Assembly (NCBI RefSeq): GCF_000337355.1 | Contig: NZ_AOJH01000045.1 | Location: 694-42,423, forward strand | DNA length: 41,730 bases | DNA from: Halorubrum kocurii JCM 14978 | GTDB lineage: Archaea > Halobacteriota > Halobacteria > Halobacteriales > Haloferacaceae | Direction: 5' to 3' | Shown here: piece after piece, positions 7,982 to 16,280 of the stretch | Layout of the letters: each line of letters begins with the position of its first letter | Position numbering within the stretch: the stretch's first letter is position 1 | Notes under the pieces: generated by a model | The model's input: the letters and a program-made list of their open reading frames with translations, nothing else | Database searches by the model: none | What the model was told of the DNA's origin: nothing | Position numbers and translations under genes: made by a program

Positions 7982-9001
7982 TCACTCCACGGGCACCCGG
8001 TCGAGGGCGTCGGCGACGATCTCGGCGCCGTCGGCGCCGCCGGAGTCGGACCGGATCCGGTGGGCGAACACCGTCGGCGCCTCGGTCTGTACGTCGTCCG
8101 GGATCACGTAGCCCCGTCCGTCCAGCGCGGCACGCGCCTGCGACGCCCGCAACAGCGCGAGGCTCCCGCGCGGGCTGACGCCGAGGCGGGCGTTCCGCCG
8201 GGTGTGGACCGCCAACCGCGCCACGTACCGGCGCAGCTCCTCGGTCGCCTCGATCGCGCCCACCGTCGCCCGGGCGCGCCGAACGTCGTCGATCGCCGCC
8301 ACCGGCTCGACCGACTCGACCGGGTGGTCGCCGGCCATCCGCCCGATGATCTCGGCCTCCTCGTCCGTGTCGGGGTAGCCGAGCCGGATCTTCTTGGTGA
8401 ACCGGTCGACCTCGGCGACCGGCAGGTCGTACGTCTGGCCGGGCTCCACGTCGTTCTGCGTCGCGATTACGCAGAACGGGTCCGGGAGCCGCCGGGTCTC
8501 CCCGTCGGTCGTCACCTGCCGCTCCTCCATCGCCTCGAGGAGGGCCGACTGCGTCTTCGGGGGCGCGCGGTTGATCTCGTCGCCGAGCACCACGTTCGCG
8601 AACACCGGCCCCGGCTGGAACTCGAACTCGTCGGTGCGCTGGTCGAACACGTTGACGCCCGTCACGTCGGAGGGGAGGAGATCCGGCGTGAACTGGACGC
8701 GCTTGAACGAGCCGTCGATCGAGCGCGCGACCGCCTTCGCGAGGGTCGTCTTCCCGACGCCGGGCACGTCCTCGACGAGGAGGTGGCCGCGGGCCAGCAG
8801 GGTGACGACGACGTGCTCGACCGCCTCCCGCTTCCCGACGATCACCGCCTCGACGTTGTCGGCGATCCGCTCCGCGAGTTCGGCCACCGCCGCGGGCTCC
8901 ATCGCGGCGTCTCCGGCGGCGCCGTCGTCCGAGGCGACCGTCCCTGAGTCGCTCTCCCCGACGCCCGCCCCCAGCGGCCCCGACTCTCCCGGGTCAGTCA
9001 T
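7982..9001 (-). CDS. MoxR-family AAA+ ATPase
   Basis: This 339-residue protein has an acidic disordered N-terminus (1-35), Walker A EDVPGVGKTTLAKA (Lys84), a Walker B region NVVLGDEINRAPPKTQSALL followed by EAMEE, and the typical C-terminal lid. MoxR ATPases act as chaperone-like motors, often with vWA or DUF58 partners, which follow here. The start is the ATG at 9001: the reading frame stays open upstream to 9124 but that part is low-complexity Arg/Pro without family similarity. It is probably transcribed from a promoter in the 9002-9448 gap. Confidence 0.9.
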   Translation of the reverse strand: MTDPGESGPLGAGVGESDSGTVASDDGAAGDAAMEPAAVAELAERIADNVEAVIVGKREAVEHVVVTLLARGHLLVEDVPGVGKTTLAKAVARSIDGSFKRVQFTPDLLPSDVTGVNVFDQRTDEFEFQPGPVFANVVLGDEINRAPPKTQSALLEAMEERQVTTDGETRRLPDPFCVIATQNDVEPGQTYDLPVAEVDRFTKKIRLGYPDTDEEAEIIGRMAGDHPVESVEPVAAIDDVRRARATVGAIEATEELRRYVARLAVHTRRNARLGVSPRGSLALLRASQARAALDGRGYVIPDDVQTEAPTVFAHRIRSDSGGADGAEIVADALDRVPVE

Positions 9002-9016
9002 GGCGTCGCCCGTCCT

Positions 9017-9108
9017 CGCGGACCGCGGTCCGCGGTCCGCGCGTGGCGGCCCCGTCCGAGCGCGCGCCGGTCTCCGCGGCGGCGACACCGCGGTCCGAGC
9101 GCGCGCCG
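9017..9108. repeat. 18-bp perfect palindrome and 16-bp direct repeats upstream of moxR
   Basis: An 18-bp perfect palindrome (CGCGGACCGCGGTCCGCG, 9017-9034) lies 15 bp upstream of the moxR start codon. A 16-bp sequence (GTCCGAGCGCGCGCCG) occurs at 9054-9069 and again at 9093-9108. These could be operator elements or an mRNA hairpin in the moxR leader, or reflect high G+C drift. The rest of the 9002-9448 gap holds no gene that I can support. Confidence 0.4.
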
Positions 9109-9363
9109 ACCCGCCGGAGGGCAACCGTGCGAGTGATCCCCACAGTCATGGATATGGAGCGGGTTAGGGTGGAAGCGGCATATGCGTTCCGCCGAGGCGT
9201 CGGCAGCGCGCGTCTCTGACCGACCCCGACGGGTTTGGAAACGGCTCTCGGACCCGCGGCACTCGTCGTCGCGTGACTCGCTCCGGCCCGACGTGGTCAG
9301 TACGGACTCAGCGGTGAGCGACGGGGAGCCGATAAAGCGGATCGGTTTGGCTGTTGTGTATAC

Positions 9364-9431
9364 GCGAACGAGCGGCGTCACTGTCGGTCGTTTATAAGCG
9401 AACGAGCGGCGTCACTGTCGGTCGTTTATAA
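9364..9431. repeat. perfect tandem duplication of a 34-bp TATA-containing unit
   Basis: Two identical 34-bp units lie head to tail (9364-9397 and 9398-9431). Each begins GCGAACGAGCGGCGTCACTG and ends GGTCGTTTATAA, so each carries a TATA-like TTTATAA. The flank after the second copy (TTTATAAGCGATCGTCGC) matches 17 of 18 bases of a sequence near 27336-27353, tying this site to the dispersed repeats described there. Perfect identity suggests a recent duplication or an actively changing tandem repeat. Confidence 0.85.
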
Positions 9432-9448
9432 GCGATCGTCGCCGTCGC

Positions 9449-11500
9449 TCACGACGCTTTCGGGAGGCGGATCGCGACCGTCGTCCCCTCGTCCCCAGCC
9501 GTCGTTTCGAGCTCGCCGTCGAGGCTGGTGACGATCCAGTGGATCAGCCACAGACCGAGGCCCTCGCCGTGAACCAGCGGCGTCTCCACGCTCGACCGCA
9601 GGACGTCCCGTTCCGCCTGGGGGAGTCCGGGTCCGTTGTCCCTGACGGCGATCGTCACGTCCGTCTCGGTGACGGTCACGTCGATGTCGACGACTGGCGG
9701 GTCACCGCCGTGCTTCGCGGCGTTTTCGACGACCTCCCACAGCGCCGTCTTCAGGCGCTCGTGGGTCTCCGCGACGACGGCGTCGGGCGCGTCGATGGTC
9801 ACCGACGCCTCGGGGTGCTGCATCCGCAGCTCCGAGACGGTGTCCTCGAGCAGCGGGACGATGTCGACCGGTTCGAGTTCGGGCGACAGCTCCCGGTACT
9901 CCTCGAGACGCTGCGCCGACTCGGTCAGGTCGAGCAGCTGGTCGGCCGTGCCCCTGATCTTCGTCGCCTTCTCGGCGTCCTCGCCGCTGAGTCGGCCTTC
10001 GAGCATCTCCGCGTACCCGGTGATGATGCCCATCTTGTTCCGCATGTTGTGGCGCAGCACGCGGTTGATGACGCTGATGAGCCCCTCGCGCTCCCGGCGT
10101 TTCGTCGCGTCACGCACCATCAACTGGACGCCGACGATGTCGTCCGTCGTTCGCTCGGCGGCGGGAACGCTCCCCTCGTAAATGGGGACGCCTCGCACGT
10201 CGGTGAACACTGTGGTCCCGGCTTTCGTCTCCAGCGGGAAGTCCCGGACCGTGTTGCGCTCGCCGTCGAATATCGGCGCGATCTCCTCCCACGCGCGTTC
10301 GACCGTCGCCTCGTCCGGGAGCGTGACCGAAACCGGTTGCCCCTCGAGTTCCGCCGGCGAGTAGCCGAGGAACTCCTCCACGGACGGCGAGGCGAAGGTG
10401 AACCGGCCCTGCTCGTCGATCCGGAAGACGAAGCCGAAACTGACGTCGATGACGCCCCGGTAGAGCTCGTTCTGCTCGTTGACTTCGGCCTCGCGTTCGG
10501 CGAGCTGGCGGCGCTGGCGCTCCGTCTGGGTCACGTCCGACAGCAGCACGATCTGCGCTCCGGCGTCGCCGAGCGTGGCGGTGCTCGTCGAGACGAAGTA
10601 GTACCGCGGGCCGCCCGCCCGCTCGCGCTCGAGGATCTGGTCGTCGCTCTCGAGGGCCTCGACGACCGACGGAACGGCCTCGGCGAGGCGGTCGCCCGTC
10701 GACTCGCCGAGCTCCGGGAACACCTCCCCGACGCTCGCCGAGTAGTCGCGGACGCGCCCCCGTTCGTCGAGATAGATGGAGAGGCCGTCATCGAACGACG
10801 CCCGCTGTACCGCGAGGAAGCGGCGTTCGAAGACGAACAGCACGCCGACCGCGAACACCGCCACGCCGATGGGCGCGTAGATGATGTTGATGAGCAGCGG
10901 CGTGAACTGAGCGGCGATGTCGAACACGACCGGGAGCCCGATCAGGACCGACAGCGCGCTGAGGGGCCGGGTGTCGTACCCCGATTCGAAGAAGAGCTGG
11001 AAGATGATGAACAGCCCCACCGCCGACAGCACGTACGACAGGCCTGTCGCGGTCCAGTGGAGCACGTTGTGTTCCACTGCGAGGTGTACGAACGGCGTCG
11101 ACACCTCACTCGCGGTGAAGTACGCCCCGTGGATGGGGTTCGTGGCTTTGATCGCGACCACGGTGAGAAAGACGGCCGCACTCGCTCGTCGTAGCGACGT
11201 GTCGCGGTGGTAGGTCCGTCCGGAGTAGGCGGAACAGAAGTAGAGCCACGCCCAGACGGTGCCGAACCCGATGGTGAGCCCGACGATGTACGTCGGCACG
11301 CGGAACGGATCGGGGAGCAGGAACCCGGCGGCCCTGAGGAGCGCCCACCCGCCGGACGTGACGAGCAACCCCACGAGCCCTCGGCGGACATCGGGGTCCT
11401 GAAACTTCTGCGCCCGACCGATAGCGGCGAAACAGACGATACCGCTGAGCGCGAAGACGCCGGTGTACAGTTGTCCGACGACACCGAGATCGTGGAGCAT
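9449..11500 (-). CDS. 7TM-PAS sensor histidine kinase
   Basis: This protein of about 683 residues starts with a seven-helix membrane sensor (about 1-215), followed by a cytoplasmic linker region with a PAS-like segment. A clear PAS domain (YRGVIDVSFGFVFRIDEQGR through IVGVQLMVRDATKRREREG, about 345-465) comes next. The dimerisation H-box has the phospho-acceptor His in VLRHNMRNKMGIITGYAEML (about residue 485), and the ATPase domain has ENAAKHGGDPP, RDNGPGLP and GEGLGLWL. It should phosphorylate a response regulator in answer to a membrane or cytosolic signal; none is encoded nearby. ATG 11500 is preferred to GTG 11506, and a TATA box lies 28-34 bp upstream. Confidence 0.9.
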   Translation of the reverse strand: MLHDLGVVGQLYTGVFALSGIVCFAAIGRAQKFQDPDVRRGLVGLLVTSGGWALLRAAGFLLPDPFRVPTYIVGLTIGFGTVWAWLYFCSAYSGRTYHRDTSLRRASAAVFLTVVAIKATNPIHGAYFTASEVSTPFVHLAVEHNVLHWTATGLSYVLSAVGLFIIFQLFFESGYDTRPLSALSVLIGLPVVFDIAAQFTPLLINIIYAPIGVAVFAVGVLFVFERRFLAVQRASFDDGLSIYLDERGRVRDYSASVGEVFPELGESTGDRLAEAVPSVVEALESDDQILERERAGGPRYYFVSTSTATLGDAGAQIVLLSDVTQTERQRRQLAEREAEVNEQNELYRGVIDVSFGFVFRIDEQGRFTFASPSVEEFLGYSPAELEGQPVSVTLPDEATVERAWEEIAPIFDGERNTVRDFPLETKAGTTVFTDVRGVPIYEGSVPAAERTTDDIVGVQLMVRDATKRREREGLISVINRVLRHNMRNKMGIITGYAEMLEGRLSGEDAEKATKIRGTADQLLDLTESAQRLEEYRELSPELEPVDIVPLLEDTVSELRMQHPEASVTIDAPDAVVAETHERLKTALWEVVENAAKHGGDPPVVDIDVTVTETDVTIAVRDNGPGLPQAERDVLRSSVETPLVHGEGLGLWLIHWIVTSLDGELETTAGDEGTTVAIRLPKAS

Positions 11501-11527
11501 CCACACTGACTGACTCCGTTCTGACGG

Positions 11528-11534
11528 TAATAAA
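11528..11534 (-). promoter_or_regulatory. TATA box of the sensor kinase gene
   Basis: The minus strand reads TTTATTA 28-34 bp upstream of ATG 11500, consistent with a leaderless transcript and supporting that start codon. Confidence 0.55.
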
Positions 11535-11639
11535 CGTCGGTTCGCGGAACACGGATCGGTCCCGCGGGAGCGTCTCGCGGATATCCGACCGGCGGATGAG
11601 TTTCACACCGCGACCCTCGTCTCAAACCCCGATCGCGAC

Positions 11640-12986
11640 CTACCGCTCCCGCACGTTCCGGCCGACGGGCTCGCCGAACGACTCCGCACCGGTGACCGGG
11701 TCGCGCTCGTAGACGACCTCGCCGCGGACCGTCGTCAGCTCCGGGAAGACGCCCAGCAGCCCCTCGAAGGGGGTCCAGCCGGCCGCGCCGTGGAGCGCGC
11801 CGGCCTCGATCTCGCGGGGGTTCGTCAGGTCGACGAGGACGAGGTCGGCGTCCGCGCCCGGCTCGATCCGCCCTTTCCCCTCGATCCCGAAGATCGACGC
11901 GGGGTTGGCGGCGACCACGTCGCGGACGCGCTCTATGGAGAGGTTCCCCTTCCGGACGGACTCTAAGAGAAGCGGATAGAGGGTCTCGACGCCCGGGACG
12001 CCGCTCGGCGCGTCGACGAGCCCCTGCCGCTTCTCCGCGACCGTGTGCGGCGCGTGGTCGGTGGCCACCACGTCGACGTCGCCGTCGCGGAGCCGCTCGA
12101 AGACGGCCGCGCGCCGCTCCTCCGAGCGGAGCGGGGGGTTCATGCGCCCGAACGTCCCGAGCCGGCGCGCGTCCTCGCGCGACAGGAAAAGGTGGTGCGG
12201 CGTCACCTCGCAGGTGGGCGGGGCGTCTCCGGTCGCGTCCTCTCGCGCCGCGACGACCGCGTCGATCCCCTCGGGCGTCGACGTGTGCGCGATATGCACC
12301 TGCGCGTCGCTCTCGGCGCCGGCGTCGAGCGCGCGCTCGACCGCCGCCGCCTCCGCCTCGGCGGTCCGATAAGCTGACCACGCGTCGGCGTTCGCCGCGG
12401 TGCCCGTCCCGCCGAGGTCGCCGTCGAGCGCGCCCTCGTCGAACAGGGTCTCGTCCTCCGCGTGGACCGTGACGGGGGCGTCGCGCGCGGCCGCCTCTGC
12501 GAGGGCGTCCTCGAACAGGTCCAGCGCGATCCCCATGTCTCCGGTGGAGTCCGCGAGGAACACCTCTCCGAGCGCGAACAGGGGTCGCTCGAAGAGGCTC
12601 TCGGGGTCCCAGTCGCCGGTGACGCCGCCGTTGATCCCGTAGTCGACGAGCGACGGGGCGGCGAGGTCGGCCTTCTCGTCGAAGGCGTCGCCGTCGACGG
12701 TCGGCGGCGACGTGTTCGGCTGGTCGACGACGGTCGTGACGCCGCCCGCGGCCGCGCCCCGCGAACCCGAGGTCCACGTCTCCTTGTGGCTCGCGCCCGG
12801 CTCGCGGAAGTGGACGTGAACGTCGACCGCGCCGGGCAGGAGGTGGCGTCCCCGCGCGTCGACGACGCGTTCGCCCGCGTCGGCGTCGAGTTCCGCGTTC
12901 GTCGGTTCGACCGCGTCGATCGTCTCTCCCCGGACCCGAACGTCGCGGACCCGCCCGTCGGCCAGCTCCGCACCCGTGATGAGCAT
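11640..12986 (-). CDS. pyrC: dihydroorotase
   Basis: This 448-residue amidohydrolase catalyses the reversible cyclisation of carbamoyl-aspartate to dihydroorotate in pyrimidine synthesis. The metal-binding HVHFREPG motif (His57, His59), the following THKETW-like segment (SHKETWTSGSRGAAAGG), the QPNT substrate loop and the late DHAPHT motif carrying the catalytic Asp are all present. The length is normal for archaeal class I dihydroorotase. A TATA box (13011-13016) sits 25-30 bp upstream, so the transcript is probably leaderless. Allantoinase and hydantoinase are relatives, but the FREPG and DHAPHT context favours PyrC. Confidence 0.92.
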   Translation of the reverse strand: MLITGAELADGRVRDVRVRGETIDAVEPTNAELDADAGERVVDARGRHLLPGAVDVHVHFREPGASHKETWTSGSRGAAAGGVTTVVDQPNTSPPTVDGDAFDEKADLAAPSLVDYGINGGVTGDWDPESLFERPLFALGEVFLADSTGDMGIALDLFEDALAEAAARDAPVTVHAEDETLFDEGALDGDLGGTGTAANADAWSAYRTAEAEAAAVERALDAGAESDAQVHIAHTSTPEGIDAVVAAREDATGDAPPTCEVTPHHLFLSREDARRLGTFGRMNPPLRSEERRAAVFERLRDGDVDVVATDHAPHTVAEKRQGLVDAPSGVPGVETLYPLLLESVRKGNLSIERVRDVVAANPASIFGIEGKGRIEPGADADLVLVDLTNPREIEAGALHGAAGWTPFEGLLGVFPELTTVRGEVVYERDPVTGAESFGEPVGRNVRER

Positions 12987-13010
12987 GGGTACGCGCTCGC
13001 GTCGCGCCGA

Positions 13011-13016
13011 TTAAAC
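13011..13016 (-). promoter_or_regulatory. TATA box of pyrC
   Basis: The minus strand reads GTTTAA 25-30 bp upstream of the pyrC ATG, the normal spacing for a leaderless haloarchaeal promoter. Confidence 0.5.
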
Positions 13017-13091
13017 CGTGGTGATCCGGGCCACCGCAAATCGCTCTCGCACCACCACAAAGCGTTTGACACGTCCGGCGAGAGACGGCGT

Positions 13092-13583
13092 ATGGTCCTC
13101 GGTCTCGCAAGCGCGGCCGGCGAGGCGACCGGCTGGCTGTGGACGATCGCCCTGCTCGCGCTCCCCGGGGTCGCCGCCGCCGTCCTCTGGACCCCGTTCC
13201 TGATCGCGGCGCGGTTCCGAGCGCTGTTCGTCGCGTTACCGCCCGCGGGCCGGCTCGTCCCCTCGTACGTCGGCGTCGCGCTCGCGCTGTCGGTCCCGTA
13301 CCTCGCCGGCCTGCTGCTCACGGTCGGGCTCGTCAACTCGGCGGGCCCCGGCTGGAGCGAGGGGTTCCTCGACACCGCGCTGTTCGGCGGGGTCGCCGTC
13401 GGCCTCGTCGCCCCGGCGCTCGCCGTGGTCGGGCTCCCGCGTCTCGGCGTCGACTGGGACCCGACCGGGTACGGCCCGGGGACGTGGGCGCTCCTCGTCG
13501 CCGCCGGGCTCTGGTACGCGGTCGTCGCCGCCGTCCCCCTCGTCGCGCTCGCGATCGGCATGGCGCTGCCCGGCGGGTACTGA
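13092..13583 (+). CDS. hypothetical membrane protein
   Basis: This 163-residue protein has four predicted membrane helices (about 13-38, 55-78, 92-118 and 135-158) and few charged residues. I do not recognise the family. It diverges from pyrC (106 bp gap) and is followed by another small membrane protein at 13669 and serS, all on the plus strand. The plus-strand coding is supported by strong third-position GC and membrane-protein composition; the antisense frames are shadows. Confidence 0.7.
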   Translation: MVLGLASAAGEATGWLWTIALLALPGVAAAVLWTPFLIAARFRALFVALPPAGRLVPSYVGVALALSVPYLAGLLLTVGLVNSAGPGWSEGFLDTALFGGVAVGLVAPALAVVGLPRLGVDWDPTGYGPGTWALLVAAGLWYAVVAAVPLVALAIGMALPGGY

Positions 13584-13668
13584 CTGGGCGCGCTCGGCGC
13601 CGCCGGAAGGCCGGCCTCGCCGCTCGGCACCGCAAGTTTTTGTTGACACGCGCGGCGAACGTCCGGGC

Positions 13669-13908
13669 ATGCTCCCCGCACCGTTCCGGCTGTTCTTCGT
13701 CGCCGTCCCCCTCCTCGTCGCCGCGGGCGCGCTGGCGATGGCGGCGTTCCCCCGACGGATGACCGCGTGGCAGCTGCGCTCCCCCGACGGCTCGACGCAG
13801 CGGATCGAGCCGAGCGAGACGCGGATCCTGCTGATGCGGATCATGGGCGTCGTCGTCGCCGGACTCGCGCTTCTCATGGTGGTCGCGAACTTCGCGTTCA
13901 TCCCCTGA
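13669..13908 (+). CDS. small two-helix membrane protein
   Basis: This 79-residue protein has hydrophobic helices at about 5-27 and 56-78 separated by a polar segment (PRRMTAWQLRSPDGSTQRIE, then PSETRILLMRI). This resembles small proteins of a DUF6199-like type, but I am not certain. It lies 75 bp before serS on the same strand. A weak AT run (AAGTTTTTG, around 13633-13641) could be its promoter. No catalytic residues are evident. Confidence 0.65.
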   Translation: MLPAPFRLFFVAVPLLVAAGALAMAAFPRRMTAWQLRSPDGSTQRIEPSETRILLMRIMGVVVAGLALLMVVANFAFIP

Positions 13909-13983
13909 CGGGGACGCCGCACTGTGCCATCCGGTGCCGACGCTCCGATACGGTTTTGGGTCGCCCCGCGGAACTCCAGGCAA

Positions 13984-15354
13984 ATGCTGTCTCGACAGTT
14001 CGTCCGGGAGAACCCCGAGGTCGTCCGCGAGGCGCTCGCCAACAAGGGCGTCGACGTCGACCTCGACCGGATACTCGACGTCGACGAGGAGTGGCGGGAC
14101 CTGAAGAGCCGCGGCGACGACCTCCGGCACGAGCGCAACGAGGTCTCCTCGAAGATCGGCGAGCTGAAAGCGGCCGGCGAAGAGGAGGCGGCCCAGGAGG
14201 CGATCGAGCGCTCCCAGGAGCTCAAGTCGGAGCTGCGAGAGATCGAGGAGCGCGCCGACGAGCTGGAGGCCGAGCTGGAAGAGTCCCTGCTCGAACTCCC
14301 GCAGATCCCCCAGGAGTCGGTACCGGTCGGCGCCGACGAGTCGGAGAACATCGAGCGGCGCCGCGAGGGGTTCGACGACCGCCGGGAGCTGCCCGACGAC
14401 GTGGAGCCGCACTACGACCTGGGCGAGGAGCTTGAGATCCTCGACTTCGAGCGCGGCGCGAAGGTCGCGGGCGCCGGCTTCTACGTCGCGAAGGGCGACG
14501 GCGCGCGGCTGGAGCACGCGCTGATCCAGTTCATGCTCGACGTCCACCGCGAGCAGGGGTACGAGGACGTGTTCCCGCCGATTCCGGTCAACTCCGCGTC
14601 GATGCGCGGCACCGGACAGCTGCCGAAGTTCACCGAGGACGCCTACCGCGTCGAGGGGACCAACGAGGAGGCGTACGACGACGACGACCTCTGGCTGCTC
14701 CCGACCGCGGAGGTGCCCGTCACGAACCTCCACCGCGACGAGATCCTGCTCGGCGAGGATCTTCCCCTTAAATACCAGGCGTACACGCCGAACTTCCGGC
14801 AGGAGGCGGGCGAGCACGGCACTGAGACGCGCGGCATCGTCCGCGTCCACCAGTTCAACAAGGTCGAGATGGTGAACTTCGTGCGGCCCGAGGAGAGCGA
14901 CGAGCGCTTCGACGGGCTGGTCGACGAGGCCGAGGAGGTGCTGCGCCGCCTCGAGCTCCCCTACCGCATCCTGGAGATGTGCACCGGCGACCTCGGGTTC
15001 ACGCAGGCGAAGAAGTACGACATCGAGGTGTGGGCGCCCGCCGACGACATGGACGAGGGGCCCGATGAGGGAGGCCGCTGGCTCGAGGTCTCCTCCGTCT
15101 CGAACTTCGAGGACTTCCAGGCGCGCCGCGCTCAGATTCGGTACCGCGAGGAGCACCACGAGTCCGCGGAGTTCCTCCACACGCTGAACGGCTCGGGGCT
15201 CGCGGTCCCCCGGATCGTCGTCGCCATCCTGGAGTACTACCAGAACGACGACGGCACCGTCACCGTCCCCGAGGCGCTCCGCCCGTACATGGGCGGCGCG
15301 GAAGTCATCGAGGGCCACGACGCCGTCGGCGAGACGAAGCTGGGCGGGGAGTAG
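13984..15354 (+). CDS. serS: seryl-tRNA synthetase
   Basis: This 456-residue class II aminoacyl-tRNA synthetase of the ordinary (bacterial/haloarchaeal) type charges tRNA-Ser in the cytoplasm. Residues about 25-105 form the long antiparallel coiled-coil arm (charged heptads, e.g. [20 protein letters not shown]). Motif 2 is [20 protein letters not shown] (about 270) and motif 3 is [19 protein letters not shown] (about 402). Signature segments such as TAEVPVTN and TGDLGF are present. ATG 13984 gives the standard [18 protein letters not shown] start. The length is a little over bacterial SerRS because of acidic insertions (e.g. around YDDDDLW and [13 protein letters not shown]), a normal halophilic trait. 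Confidence 0.96.
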   Translation: MLSRQFVRENPEVVREALANKGVDVDLDRILDVDEEWRDLKSRGDDLRHERNEVSSKIGELKAAGEEEAAQEAIERSQELKSELREIEERADELEAELEESLLELPQIPQESVPVGADESENIERRREGFDDRRELPDDVEPHYDLGEELEILDFERGAKVAGAGFYVAKGDGARLEHALIQFMLDVHREQGYEDVFPPIPVNSASMRGTGQLPKFTEDAYRVEGTNEEAYDDDDLWLLPTAEVPVTNLHRDEILLGEDLPLKYQAYTPNFRQEAGEHGTETRGIVRVHQFNKVEMVNFVRPEESDERFDGLVDEAEEVLRRLELPYRILEMCTGDLGFTQAKKYDIEVWAPADDMDEGPDEGGRWLEVSSVSNFEDFQARRAQIRYREEHHESAEFLHTLNGSGLAVPRIVVAILEYYQNDDGTVTVPEALRPYMGGAEVIEGHDAVGETKLGGE

Positions 15355-15365
15355 GCGACGCGGAC

Positions 15366-15436
15366 GGCCTCCGACGTGAACGCCGCTGCGGCCTCCGACG
15401 TGAACGCCGCTGCGGCCTCCGACATCGAACGCCGCT
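15366..15436. repeat. 24-bp tandem repeat, two perfect copies plus a degenerate third
   Basis: The unit GGCCTCCGACGTGAACGCCG plus CTGC occurs at 15366-15389 and 15390-15413, and a diverged copy runs from 15414 to 15436. The array fills the gap between the convergent serS and LURP-one-like stop codons, the last copy touching the latter. It may act as a shared terminator region or be neutral slippage. Confidence 0.75.
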
Positions 15437-16037
15437 ACTGGTTCTCCAGGGCGTCGAGGACGCACGCGGCGGCGATCACCGCCTCCTTCGGCACGTCACT
15501 CGCGTCGTCGACGGTGACGGTGTAGGCGTCGCGCATCGAGAACTGCCCCTCGATGTCGCCGACGTGGCCGCCGTCGGCGTCGAAGATCTCGTACTTGTTC
15601 GGGACGAGGTTCGCGGCGCCGACGAGGTGGCGGAGCGCCGCCAGCACCTTGTTCTTCGATCGAATCGTCGCCAGCGCCTCGCCCGTCTCGGGGTCGCGGA
15701 CCGTCCAGTTCTCGACGAACAGCGAGTAGTCCTCGTCCAAGACGACGACCTCCTCGCCGGTGCCCGCGTCGACGATGGCGTAGTTGCCCGCGATGTCCAT
15801 GATCCCGCCCGCCTTCACCGAGAACGCGTCCTCGCCGTCGTCGGTGACGAACGGGAACTCCTCTTTCAGCTTGAACATCTTCTGTTTCCCGCGGACCACG
15901 GCGTCGCCGGCGCTGTCGCGGACGGTGTACTTGTTCCGGACCAGCGACTGTTTGACCTCGTAGCGGTCGTCGCTGAGGTTGACGGTCGAGATGTCGTACT
16001 CGCCCGACTCGGACGGGAACATGGAGGGATCGTCCAT
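15435..16037 (-). CDS. LURP-one-related (DUF567/Tubby-like) family protein
   Basis: This 200-residue acidic protein shows the alternating beta-strand pattern of the LURP-one/phospholipid scramblase-like fold. Segments include YEVKQSLVRNKYTVRDSAGD, KQKMFKLKEEFPFVTDDG, the central helix-free IAGNYAIVDAGTGEEVVVLDEDYS and WTVRDPETGEALATIRSKNK. A hydrophobic C-terminal helix (PKEAVIAAACVLDAL) is typical of the family. In plants and bacteria these proteins have ill-defined membrane or regulatory roles; the haloarchaeal function is unknown. No operon partner is evident: serS converges on one side and a 243-bp gap lies on the other. Confidence 0.78.
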   Translation of the reverse strand: MDDPSMFPSESGEYDISTVNLSDDRYEVKQSLVRNKYTVRDSAGDAVVRGKQKMFKLKEEFPFVTDDGEDAFSVKAGGIMDIAGNYAIVDAGTGEEVVVLDEDYSLFVENWTVRDPETGEALATIRSKNKVLAALRHLVGAANLVPNKYEIFDADGGHVGDIEGQFSMRDAYTVTVDDASDVPKEAVIAAACVLDALENQ

Positions 16038-16280
16038 GGGTGGCGAACGGTGTCACCGCCGGAAAAAACCACCCGTTCTCCCGAGGACGCCCGCGTCCGG
16101 ACGCGACGGTTCGAGGACCCGTCGTAACCTTCGACACCCCCTTTTGAACGGCCGGCCGTCGTAACGGCGCTGTCTCGGAGCGCGCTCGTCGCGGTCGGTT
16201 TTCTCGGCGGCGTTCTCGATCGCTTCCGGGGCCGCTCTATCGGCCGCCCCCGGTTTTTCAGCGCGGCTCCGGCTGCGGTG
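16038..16280. other. intergenic region with a GC-rich hairpin
   Basis: This 243-bp gap separates the LURP-one-like gene from mrp. It contains a GC-rich imperfect hairpin (16226-16253) followed by five T on the plus strand, but no plus-strand gene runs into it. On the minus strand it lies just downstream of mrp. I see no gene here. Confidence 0.4.

Noticed and set aside
9017..9108. Replication origin or att site
   Set aside because: Palindrome and direct repeats are GC-only and no orc/cdc6, integrase or tRNA gene is nearby.
15366..15436. CRISPR or attachment site
   Set aside because: The repeats are directly adjacent 24-bp units without spacers or adjacent tRNA or integrase; simple tandem duplication explains them.
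16226..16258. Rho-independent-type terminator on the plus strand
   Set aside because: The hairpin is imperfect and no plus-strand gene reads into it; archaeal termination usually uses T-runs without hairpins.
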